DNA from: Acanthamoeba sp. SK_2022b | Lineage: Eukaryota > Discosea > Longamoebia > Acanthamoebidae | DNA: 26,898 nucleotides | Reading direction: 5' to 3' | Assembly (NCBI GenBank): GCA_027943245.1 | Contig: JANDJZ010000978.1 | Coordinates: 1 to 26,898, forward strand | Shown: positions 21,498 to 26,898 of the stretch, one piece after another | Numbering within the stretch: the stretch's first letter is position 1 | How the letters are laid out: each line of letters begins with the position of its first letter | Position numbers and translations under genes: made by a program | The notes under the pieces: generated by a model | What the model saw: the letters and a program-made list of their open reading frames with translations, nothing else | Told to the model about the DNA's origin: nothing | Databases searched by the model: none

Positions 21498-21703
21498 GCA
21501 CATAACTTCCGCCACAGCGCATTCAGGCGTGCCCGCCACGATGGCGCCGCCTCATGCTTGCCGAGCTGGTGCAACGCGGTGAGTTGCGCGCTGTCCGCCG
21601 GATGCAGTGAAGAATCGAACACCGTTTCCCCCACATGTTTAGGCTCCGTCGGTTGCTCGTCAGGCTGATGATGCAACGGGTAAAGCCGGGTTATCGCTCT
21701 CAT
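21494..21703 (-). CDS. 69-residue protein of unknown function, coupled to the exported protein
   Basis: The product begins MRAITRLYPLHHQPDEQPTE, with a His/Pro/acid-rich middle and a basic amphipathic C-terminus (WRARLNALWRKLCA). It has no signal peptide or membrane span. ATG at 21701-21703 follows GAGGGCAGGATC. The frame extends upstream into the antisense of folD, but that part is not credible. The 4-base overlap with the next gene indicates a two-gene operon divergent from folD. I do not recognise the family. Confidence 0.5.
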   Translation of the reverse strand: MRAITRLYPLHHQPDEQPTEPKHVGETVFDSSLHPADSAQLTALHQLGKHEAAPSWRARLNALWRKLCA

Positions 21704-21837
21704 GATCCTGCCCTCTTTCGCCCTGTGAACAGCCCCAGCGTATCCAAATACAGGTAAAAATGACGTAGAGGATCCTGAGGCCGGCATAAAAAAAGCGTAA
21801 ATCGGCGTCGGCAACGGCCACGAGGGTGATTCTGCGC

Positions 21838-21866
21838 CTGACAGCGCGCTCAGCTTCTGCCAGAAT
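21838..21866 (+). promoter_or_regulatory. Candidate folD promoter
   Basis: CTGACA (21838-21843), a 17-base spacer, CAGAAT (21861-21866). Start would be near 21873. A small AGCGG/CCGCT hairpin begins at 21868. Confidence 0.5.
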
Positions 21867-21908
21867 AGCGGCATCCCCGCTTTTCTTAATTGATGGATTT
21901 CCACACTG

Positions 21909-22775
21909 ATGTCAGCAAAGATTATTGATGGTAAAACGATTGCGCAGCAGGTTAGAAACGAAGTGGCTGAGCAAGTGAAACAACGTCTGGCGGCCGGCAA
22001 ACGCGCCCCAGGGCTGGCGGTTGTGCTGGTCGGCGAGAACCCGGCTTCGCAAATTTACGTCGCCAGCAAGCGCCGCGCCTGCGATGAAGTCGGCTTCCTT
22101 TCCCGCTCCTACGATCTGCCCGCTGCCACCAGTGAAGCTGAGCTGCTGGCGTTGATCGACCAGCTGAACGCCGATGAGGAAATCGACGGTATTCTGGTGC
22201 AGCTGCCGCTGCCGGCCGGCATCGATAACGTCAAGGTGCTGGAACGCATCCACCCGGACAAAGACGTCGACGGCTTCCACCCGTACAACGTCGGCCGCCT
22301 GTGCCAACGCGCGCCTAAACTGCGCCCGTGCACGCCGCGCGGCATCGTCACCCTGCTGGAGCGTTATAACATCGATACCTACGGCCTGAACGCCGTGGTG
22401 GTCGGCGCTTCCAACATCGTCGGCCGCCCGATGAGCATGGAGCTGCTGCTGGCCGGCTGCACCACCACCGTCACCCACCGCTTCACCAAGAATCTGCGTC
22501 ATCACGTCGAGAACGCCGATCTGCTGGTGGTGGCGGTCGGCAAGCCGGGCTTCATTCCGGGCGACTGGATCAAACCGGGCGCCATCGTGGTGGACGTCGG
22601 CATCAACCGTCTGGAAAGCGGTAAAGTGGTGGGCGATGTCGATTTCGACGCCGCCAGCGAGCGCGCCGCCTACATCACCCCAGTGCCGGGTGGCGTCGGC
22701 CCGATGACCGTTGCTACACTGATCCAAAATACCTTGCAGGCCTGCGAGGAATATCACGACGTTCAACCTAAATAA
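21909..22775 (+). CDS. folD: Methylenetetrahydrofolate dehydrogenase/cyclohydrolase FolD
   Basis: A 288-residue bifunctional cytoplasmic enzyme. It oxidises 5,10-methylene-THF with NADP+ and hydrolyses the methenyl product to 10-formyl-THF, which feeds purine and fMet synthesis. The catalytic Tyr50 and Lys54 ([11 protein letters not shown]) are present. Other signatures are [13 protein letters not shown] (about 95-107), [13 protein letters not shown] (about 119-131), the dinucleotide loop [13 protein letters not shown] (162-174) and the C-terminal [14 protein letters not shown]. Length matches E. coli. The ribosome site is weak (GGA 12 bases upstream). ybcJ follows after 10 bases, forming an operon as in E. 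coli. Confidence 0.97.
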   Translation: MSAKIIDGKTIAQQVRNEVAEQVKQRLAAGKRAPGLAVVLVGENPASQIYVASKRRACDEVGFLSRSYDLPAATSEAELLALIDQLNADEEIDGILVQLPLPAGIDNVKVLERIHPDKDVDGFHPYNVGRLCQRAPKLRPCTPRGIVTLLERYNIDTYGLNAVVVGASNIVGRPMSMELLLAGCTTTVTHRFTKNLRHHVENADLLVVAVGKPGFIPGDWIKPGAIVVDVGINRLESGKVVGDVDFDAASERAAYITPVPGGVGPMTVATLIQNTLQACEEYHDVQPK

Positions 22776-22785
22776 GTAAGGCAGT

Positions 22786-22998
22786 ATGGAAATTTTCAAT
22801 CTGGACAATCATCCCCACGTCGAACTGTGCGATCTGCTGAAGTTCCAGGGCTGGTGTGAAAGCGGCGGCGCCGCCAAAGAAGTCATCGCCGAAGGGCAGG
22901 TGAAAGTCGACGGCAAGGTCGAAACCCGCAAACGCTGCAAGATCGTCGCCGATCAGGTGGTGGAATTCAACGGCGGCAAGGTCACGGTTAAACCCTAA
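22786..22998 (+). CDS. ybcJ: YbcJ, small S4-type RNA-binding protein
   Basis: A 70-residue protein made of a single S4-like fold. The conserved core VELCDLLKFQGWCESGGAAKEVIAEGQVKVDGKVETRKRCKIV (13-55) is close to E. coli YbcJ and to the RNA-binding domain of RluB/Hsp15-type proteins. It probably binds structured RNA; its target is unknown. AAGTAAGGCAGT precedes the start. It ends at a strong terminator shared with cysS. Confidence 0.95.
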   Translation: MEIFNLDNHPHVELCDLLKFQGWCESGGAAKEVIAEGQVKVDGKVETRKRCKIVADQVVEFNGGKVTVKP

Positions 22999-23011
22999 CC
23001 CGCAGCCATAG

Positions 23012-23040
23012 AAAAAGGCGCTGAATTCAGCGCCTTTTTT
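23012..23040. terminator. Bidirectional terminator between ybcJ and cysS
   Basis: GGCGCTGAATTCAGCGCC (23017-23034) is a perfect palindrome with A5 before and T6 after, serving both convergent genes. Confidence 0.92.
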
Positions 23041-23059
23041 GTTTTTCCCTGCGGCCGGA

Positions 23060-24445
23060 TTACTTGCGGCGCCAGGTGGTGCCCTGCGGGCCGTCTTCCA
23101 GCACGATGTTCATCTCGTTCAACCGATCGCGGGCAGCATCCGCCAGCGCCCAGTCCTTGGCGGCGCGCGCTTCGTTACGCTGTTTGATCAGCGCTTCGAT
23201 CTCCGCCACTTCGCCGTCGTCAACCTGAGCGCCCCCTTGCAGGAACTGCTCCGGCTCCTGCTGCAGCAGGCCGAGCACGTTCGCCAGCTTACGCAGTTCC
23301 GCCGCCATACCGTTGGCCGCCGCCATGTCTTCACCCTTGAGGCGGTTAACCTCGCGCGCCAGATCGAACAGCGCCGAGTAGGCTTCCGGGGTGTTGAAGT
23401 CGTCGTCCATCGCTTCGCGGAAGCGGGCTTCGAACGCTTCGCCGCCGGCCGGCGCGGCGTCGGCATCGGTGCCGCGCAGCGCGGTATAGAGGCGCTCCAG
23501 CGCGGTGCGCGCCTGTTTGAGGTTCTCTTCGCTGTAGTTCAGCTGGCTGCGATAGTGGCCGGACATCAGGAAGTAACGCACCGTCTCCGCATCGTAATGA
23601 CCGAGCACGTCGCGAATGGTGAAGAAGTTATCCAGCGATTTGGACATTTTCTCTTTGTCGATCATCACCATGCCGGAGTGCATCCAGTAATTGACGTACG
23701 GGCCGTCGTGGGCGCAGCTCGACTGTGCGATCTCGTTCTCGTGATGCGGGAACATCAGATCGGAACCGCCGCCGTGGATATCGAAGTGGGTGCCCAGCTG
23801 CTTGCAGTTCATGGCGGAGCATTCGATGTGCCAGCCCGGACGGCCCGGCCCCCACGGCGACTGCCAGCTTGGCTCGCCCGGTTTGGACATCTTCCACAGC
23901 ACGAAGTCCATCGGGTTGCGCTTCACGTCGTCGATCTCTACGCGTGCGCCGGCCTGCAGCTGATCCAGATCCTGGCGCGACAGCAGCCCGTATTGCGGAT
24001 CGCTGTCGATGGAGAACATCACGTCACCGTTGCTGGCCACATAGGCGTGATCGCGATCGATCAGGCGCTGGGTGATCTCGATGATCTCGGCGATGTGCTG
24101 GGTCGCGCGCGGCTCTTGATCCGGGCGGTCGATCAGCAGCGCGTCGAAGTCGGCGTGCATTTCCGCCAGCATGCGTTCGGTCAGCTGGTCGCAGGTTTCA
24201 TGATTTTCCGCCGCGCGGCGGATGATTTTGTCGTCCACGTCGGTGACGTTGCGCACGTAGTTCAGCGAATAGCCGAGGTAGCGCAGGTAACGCGCCACCA
24301 CGTCGAAAGCGACAAAGGTACGACCGTGGCCGATGTGACACAGGTCATAGATGGTTACCCCGCACACGTACATGCCCACTTTCCCGGCATGAATGGGTTT
24401 GAATTCCTCTTTTTGACGACTCAGGGTATTAAAAATCTTTAGCAT
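23060..24445 (-). CDS. cysS: Cysteinyl-tRNA synthetase
   Basis: A 461-residue class I synthetase, the same length as E. coli CysRS. The HIGH motif is HIGHGRTF (37-44), the zinc-binding Cys28 is in MYVCGVT, the zinc-site [15 protein letters not shown] follows, and KMSKS is in [13 protein letters not shown]. The C-terminal helical anticodon domain ends QGTTWRRK. It charges tRNA-Cys. [11 protein letters not shown] is the family start; GGAA lies upstream. A longer in-frame reading to 24607 adds 54 residues that no family member has and runs through the leader structure. The leader at 24474-24530 looks like an attenuator. Confidence 0.97.
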   Translation of the reverse strand: MLKIFNTLSRQKEEFKPIHAGKVGMYVCGVTIYDLCHIGHGRTFVAFDVVARYLRYLGYSLNYVRNVTDVDDKIIRRAAENHETCDQLTERMLAEMHADFDALLIDRPDQEPRATQHIAEIIEITQRLIDRDHAYVASNGDVMFSIDSDPQYGLLSRQDLDQLQAGARVEIDDVKRNPMDFVLWKMSKPGEPSWQSPWGPGRPGWHIECSAMNCKQLGTHFDIHGGGSDLMFPHHENEIAQSSCAHDGPYVNYWMHSGMVMIDKEKMSKSLDNFFTIRDVLGHYDAETVRYFLMSGHYRSQLNYSEENLKQARTALERLYTALRGTDADAAPAGGEAFEARFREAMDDDFNTPEAYSALFDLAREVNRLKGEDMAAANGMAAELRKLANVLGLLQQEPEQFLQGGAQVDDGEVAEIEALIKQRNEARAAKDWALADAARDRLNEMNIVLEDGPQGTTWRRK

Positions 24446-24473
24446 CGGGAGATTCCGTGGTGTGCGTGATAAC

Positions 24474-24530
24474 AAAAAAGATAACCGGGCTTCAGGTTTT
24501 CCGCCCGGTAGCGTATTGAAACCTGAAGCC
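24474..24530 (-). promoter_or_regulatory. Attenuator-like leader of cysS with mutually exclusive hairpins
   Basis: On the minus strand, GGCTTCAGGTTT (24530-24519) can pair over 12 perfect bases with AAACCTGAAGCC (24499-24488). Alternatively ACCGGGC (24509-24503) pairs with GCCCGGT (24490-24484), followed by TATC and T6 (24479-24474). The two stems share bases 24488-24490 and exclude each other. The second is shaped like an intrinsic terminator, 29 bases before the cysS ATG. The first would be the antiterminator. Confidence 0.55.
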
Positions 24531-24614
24531 TGATCTATTGCAAGGTTAAGGCCATGCTTTGCTGATTTCACGCGAATAAAATGCGCGAAATTCGGCGGCT
24601 GGCGCAATTGTTAT

Positions 24615-24623
24615 AATATAACA
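24615..24623 (-). promoter_or_regulatory. Candidate extended -10 of cysS
   Basis: TGTTATATT on the minus strand matches the TGn plus -10 form. No good -35 is visible. It would give a leader of about 160 bases containing the attenuator-like structure. Confidence 0.45.
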
Positions 24624-24663
24624 CAAATGCAATTACCACAGACAGTGCGCGGTTGAGCCGCTG

Positions 24664-24692
24664 CTGACTCGCTGGGGCGGATATGTTATAAG
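24664..24692 (+). promoter_or_regulatory. Candidate ppiB promoter
   Basis: CTGACT (24664-24669), a 17-base spacer, TATAAG (24687-24692). The gap 24446-24754 thus holds two divergent promoters and the cysS leader; no other gene is visible in it. Confidence 0.6.
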
Positions 24693-24754
24693 GGCGGTCT
24701 GAATGTTCACTCGCTTTACGTGACGTCTCACTTCACCTTGTTAGGATTAAAACT

Positions 24755-25249
24755 ATGGTTACTTTCCACACCAATCACGGCGATATCGTTATCAAGACCT
24801 TTGCTGACAAAGCGCCGGTTACCGTTGAAAACTTCCTGAACTACTGCCGCGCCGGTTTCTACGACAACACCATCTTCCACCGTGTGATCAACGGCTTCAT
24901 GATCCAGGGCGGCGGTTTCGAGCCGGGCATGAACCAGAAAGCGACCAACGCGACCATCAAGAACGAAGCCAACAACGGTCTGAAAAACACCATCGGCACC
25001 CTGGCAATGGCGCGCACCAACGATCCGCACTCCGCCACCGCACAGTTCTTCATCAACGTGGCTGACAACGACTTCCTGAACTTCCGCGGCGAAAACGTGC
25101 AGGGCTGGGGCTACTGCGTGTTCGCTGAAGTGGTTGAAGGCATGGACGTGGTCAACAAGATCAAAGGCGTGAAAACCGGCCGCAGCGGCATGCACCAGGA
25201 CGTACCGGTAGAAGACGTTGTGATCAACAGCGTGACCGTCAGCGAGTAA
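24755..25249 (+). CDS. ppiB: Cytoplasmic peptidyl-prolyl isomerase B (cyclophilin)
   Basis: A 164-residue cyclophilin without a signal peptide, so cytoplasmic. The catalytic Arg and neighbours are in [15 protein letters not shown] (about 43-57), followed by [32 protein letters not shown] (about 80-111), the core of the proline-binding pocket. It speeds cis-trans isomerisation of X-Pro bonds. Length equals E. coli PpiB. The start follows TTAGGATTAAAACT. lpxH begins ten bases after the stop, so the two form an operon, as in E. coli. Confidence 0.97.
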   Translation: MVTFHTNHGDIVIKTFADKAPVTVENFLNYCRAGFYDNTIFHRVINGFMIQGGGFEPGMNQKATNATIKNEANNGLKNTIGTLAMARTNDPHSATAQFFINVADNDFLNFRGENVQGWGYCVFAEVVEGMDVVNKIKGVKTGRSGMHQDVPVEDVVINSVTVSE

Positions 25250-25259
25250 TCGCGGCTGC

Positions 25260-25982
25260 ATGAGTACGCTGTTCATCGCAGATCTGCACTTGTGTGCACA
25301 GGAACCGGCAATCACTGCCGGTTTTCTGCGTTTTTTACGGCGCGAAGCGGTTCACGCCGACGCGCTGTACATCCTCGGCGACCTGTTTGAAGCCTGGATC
25401 GGCGACGACGATCCCGAGCCGCTGCACGCGGAGATCGCCGCGGCGCTGAAAGCGCTGCAACAGGCCGGCGTGCCCTGCTACTTCATCCACGGCAACCGCG
25501 ATTTTCTGCTCGGCAAGCGCTTCGCCCGCGCCAGCGGCATGCAGTTGCTGCCGGAAGAGAAAGTGCTGGAGCTGTACGGCCGCAGGATCCTGATCCTGCA
25601 CGGCGACACCCTGTGCACCGACGATCAGGCCTATCAGCAATTCCGCCGTAAAGTGCACAACCCGCTGATTCAAAAATTGTTCCTGGCGCTGCCGCTACGC
25701 TGGCGACTGAAGATCGCCGCCAACATGCGCGCCCGCAGCCAGCAATCCAACCAGTACAAATCGGAAGCCATCATGGACGTCAACCCGCAGGCAGTCGAAC
25801 AGACGATGCTGCGCCACGACGTGCACTGGATGATCCACGGCCATACCCATCGCCCGGCGGTGCACCGGCTGGCGTTGAGCAACGGCGAAGCCCATCGCGC
25901 GGTGCTGGGCGCCTGGCACGTCGAAGGATCGATGGTCAAAGTCAGCGCCGACGCCGTCGAGCTGATCCAATTCCCATTCTGA
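25260..25982 (+). CDS. lpxH: UDP-2,3-diacylglucosamine diphosphatase LpxH
   Basis: A 240-residue calcineurin-like metallophosphoesterase. The metal ligands are Asp8 and His10 (FIADLHL), Asp41 ([12 protein letters not shown]), Asn79 (HGNRD), His114 ([10 protein letters not shown]) and His195/His197 (HGHTHRP). It hydrolyses UDP-2,3-diacylglucosamine to lipid X and UMP in lipid A synthesis at the inner-membrane surface. Length matches E. coli. The ribosome site is poor, so translation is probably coupled to ppiB. Confidence 0.97.
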   Translation: MSTLFIADLHLCAQEPAITAGFLRFLRREAVHADALYILGDLFEAWIGDDDPEPLHAEIAAALKALQQAGVPCYFIHGNRDFLLGKRFARASGMQLLPEEKVLELYGRRILILHGDTLCTDDQAYQQFRRKVHNPLIQKLFLALPLRWRLKIAANMRARSQQSNQYKSEAIMDVNPQAVEQTMLRHDVHWMIHGHTHRPAVHRLALSNGEAHRAVLGAWHVEGSMVKVSADAVELIQFPF

Positions 25983-26036
25983 GCCCCGGACTGGCGCGCG
26001 AGTGAAAATTCGCGCTTTCGGCGGTGAAAACCGGCG

Positions 26037-26052
26037 ACGCAACCGTTTTCCT
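26037..26052 (+). promoter_or_regulatory. PurR operator of purEK
   Basis: ACGCAACCGTTTTCCT matches the PurR consensus (ACGCAAACGTTTTCNT) and, as I recall it, the E. coli purE operator. It overlaps the putative -35. Confidence 0.88.
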
Positions 26053-26074
26053 CGCCGTGCGCTCATGGTATGCT
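26046..26074 (+). promoter_or_regulatory. purEK promoter
   Basis: TTTTCC (26046-26051), a 17-base spacer, TATGCT (26069-26074). The -35 lies inside the PurR box, so bound PurR would block polymerase. Confidence 0.65.
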
Positions 26075-26131
26075 CTACGCCCTCATTCGGCCCTCAGCCG
26101 ACGCCAGACAAATCACAGGAGCCTTACACCC

Positions 26132-26656
26132 ATGGGAGCCAACGCCGCTTCAGCCGCCACTACCGGGGCGAAAATCGCAATTGTAATGGGATCGAAAAGT
26201 GACTGGGCCACCATGCAGTTCGCCGCCGAAGTCCTGACCCAGCTCGAAGTCCCCTTCCATGTCGAAGTCGTTTCCGCCCACCGTACGCCGGACAAGCTGT
26301 TCAGCTTCGCCGAGCAGGCTACCGCCAACGGCTTTGACGTGATCATCGCCGGCGCCGGCGGTGCGGCGCACCTGCCGGGCATGCTGGCGGCGAAAACCCT
26401 GGTGCCGGTGCTGGGTGTGCCGGTGCAAAGCGCCGCGCTGAGCGGCGTAGACAGCCTCTACTCCATCGTACAGATGCCGCGCGGCATTCCGGTGGGCACG
26501 CTGGCGATCGGCAAAGCCGGCGCCGCCAACGCCGGGCTGCTGGCAATGCAGATCCTGGCGCTGCACGACACCGCGCTGGCGCAGCGTTTGGCGGACTGGC
26601 GTCGGGCGCAGACCGAAGAGGTGTTGAACCACCCCGATCCGCGGGAGGACGCATGA
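26132..26656 (+). CDS. purE: N5-carboxyaminoimidazole ribonucleotide mutase PurE
   Basis: A 174-residue class I Pur[19 protein letters not shown] (about 14-31), [18 protein letters not shown] (about 47-64) and [28 protein letters not shown] (about 77-104) form the CAIR-binding site; the catalytic His is in SAHRTPD. It converts N5-CAIR from PurK to CAIR in purine synthesis. The N-terminus ([13 protein letters not shown]) is a few residues longer than in E. coli. The start at 26132 has AGGAG about 10 bases upstream; longer frames upstream would cross the promoter. Its stop overlaps the purK start. Confidence 0.97.
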   Translation: MGANAASAATTGAKIAIVMGSKSDWATMQFAAEVLTQLEVPFHVEVVSAHRTPDKLFSFAEQATANGFDVIIAGAGGAAHLPGMLAAKTLVPVLGVPVQSAALSGVDSLYSIVQMPRGIPVGTLAIGKAGAANAGLLAMQILALHDTALAQRLADWRRAQTEEVLNHPDPREDA

Positions 26657-26898
26657 AGCCGGTTTGCGTACTGGGCAACGGCCAGCTGGGGCGCATGCTG
26701 CGCCAGGCCGGCGAACCGCTGGGCATCGCCGTTTACCCCGTCGGCATCGATGCCGAGCCCGAGGCGGTGCCGTATCAGAACAGCGTCATTACCGCCGAGA
26801 TCGAACGCTGGCCGGAAACCGCGCTAACGCGCGAGCTGGCGACCCACAGCGCCTTCGTCAACCGCGACATCTTCCCACGCCTGGCCGATCGCCTGACG
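26653..26898 (+). CDS. purK: N5-carboxyaminoimidazole ribonucleotide synthase PurK, N-terminal part
   Basis: 82 codons before the right edge. [31 protein letters not shown] is the ATP-grasp preATP domain and is nearly the same as E. coli PurK. The enzyme makes N5-CAIR from AIR, ATP and bicarbonate and passes it to PurE. The ATG overlaps the purE TGA (ATGA), so the two are translationally coupled. The ATP-grasp core lies beyond the window. Confidence 0.97.
   Translation, partial: MKPVCVLGNGQLGRMLRQAGEPLGIAVYPVGIDAEPEAVPYQNSVITAEIERWPETALTRELATHSAFVNRDIFPRLADRLT

Noticed and set aside
23039..24442. Long plus-strand frame opposite cysS, and similar frames opposite LLM, M20, GT39 and both cyclase genes
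   Set aside because: They are antisense shadows of GC-rich coding genes, with Ala/Arg/His/Gln-rich compositions and no family features.
24446..24607. 54-codon N-terminal extension in frame with cysS
   Set aside because: It begins at a non-ATG codon, runs through the attenuator-like structure and has no counterpart in CysRS; the 461-residue form matches the family exactly.
1..26898. CRISPR arrays, insertion sequences, toxin-antitoxin pairs
   Set aside because: No regularly spaced repeats, transposase motifs or recognisable toxin or antitoxin families were seen on either strand.

Overview
The window looks like a chromosomal stretch of a GC-rich enterobacterium, most likely Serratia (S. marcescens-like). 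This rests on near-identity of several proteins to E. coli housekeeping proteins (CspE, PurE, PurK, CysS, FolD, YbcJ), on high GC, and on two blocks that keep E. coli gene order. Block one is lipA - tatE - crcB - cspE, with a diguanylate cyclase and a GNAT gene inserted. Block two is argU tRNA - folD - ybcJ - cysS - ppiB - lpxH - purE - purK. The genus is an inference; no rRNA or strain marker is present.

Layout: 1-5133 holds the lipA tail, tatE, an AdrA/DgcC-type diguanylate cyclase, an acetyltransferase, a fluoride riboswitch with crcB, a 31-residue membrane microprotein, a TetR/Bcr-type efflux pair and cspE. 5480-11943 is an accessory sulfur-scavenging locus: M20 deacetylase, flavin monooxygenase, periplasmic binding protein, acetyltransferase, permease and ATPase, with a convergent VOC-fold gene. 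The gene set matches the logic of the Bacillus yxe pathway (import, N-acetylation, C-S cleavage, deacetylation of S-substituted cysteines). The transporter and oxygenase proteins are almost free of Cys and Met, as expected for proteins made under sulfur starvation. 12110-15243 carries a cold-shock-domain protein with an unfamiliar C-terminal domain, a second (MASE1-like) diguanylate cyclase, a 617-base gap with two structured terminator-ended RNA candidates, and a flavodoxin.

15480-20167 is a surface-polysaccharide region: GT2 glycosyltransferase, small membrane protein, Wzx-type flippase, a candidate 45-residue ORF and a GT39 membrane glycosyltransferase. The 15480-18235 part is visibly more AT-rich and probably acquired. 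20293-21703 holds small genes (a 51-residue membrane protein, a gamma-glutamylcyclotransferase-like protein, two coupled unknown ORFs) around the argU tRNA. 21909-26898 is conserved housekeeping: one-carbon folate metabolism, Cys-tRNA synthesis, proline isomerization, lipid A synthesis and PurR-controlled purine synthesis.

The items most worth attention are the sulfur-sparing scavenging operon with its tandem Cys codons, a terminator/antiterminator-like leader before cysS, the tandem RNA candidates at 14411-14611, the fluoride riboswitch and several unannotated-type small proteins. I saw no insertion sequence, CRISPR array, integrase or obvious pseudogene.
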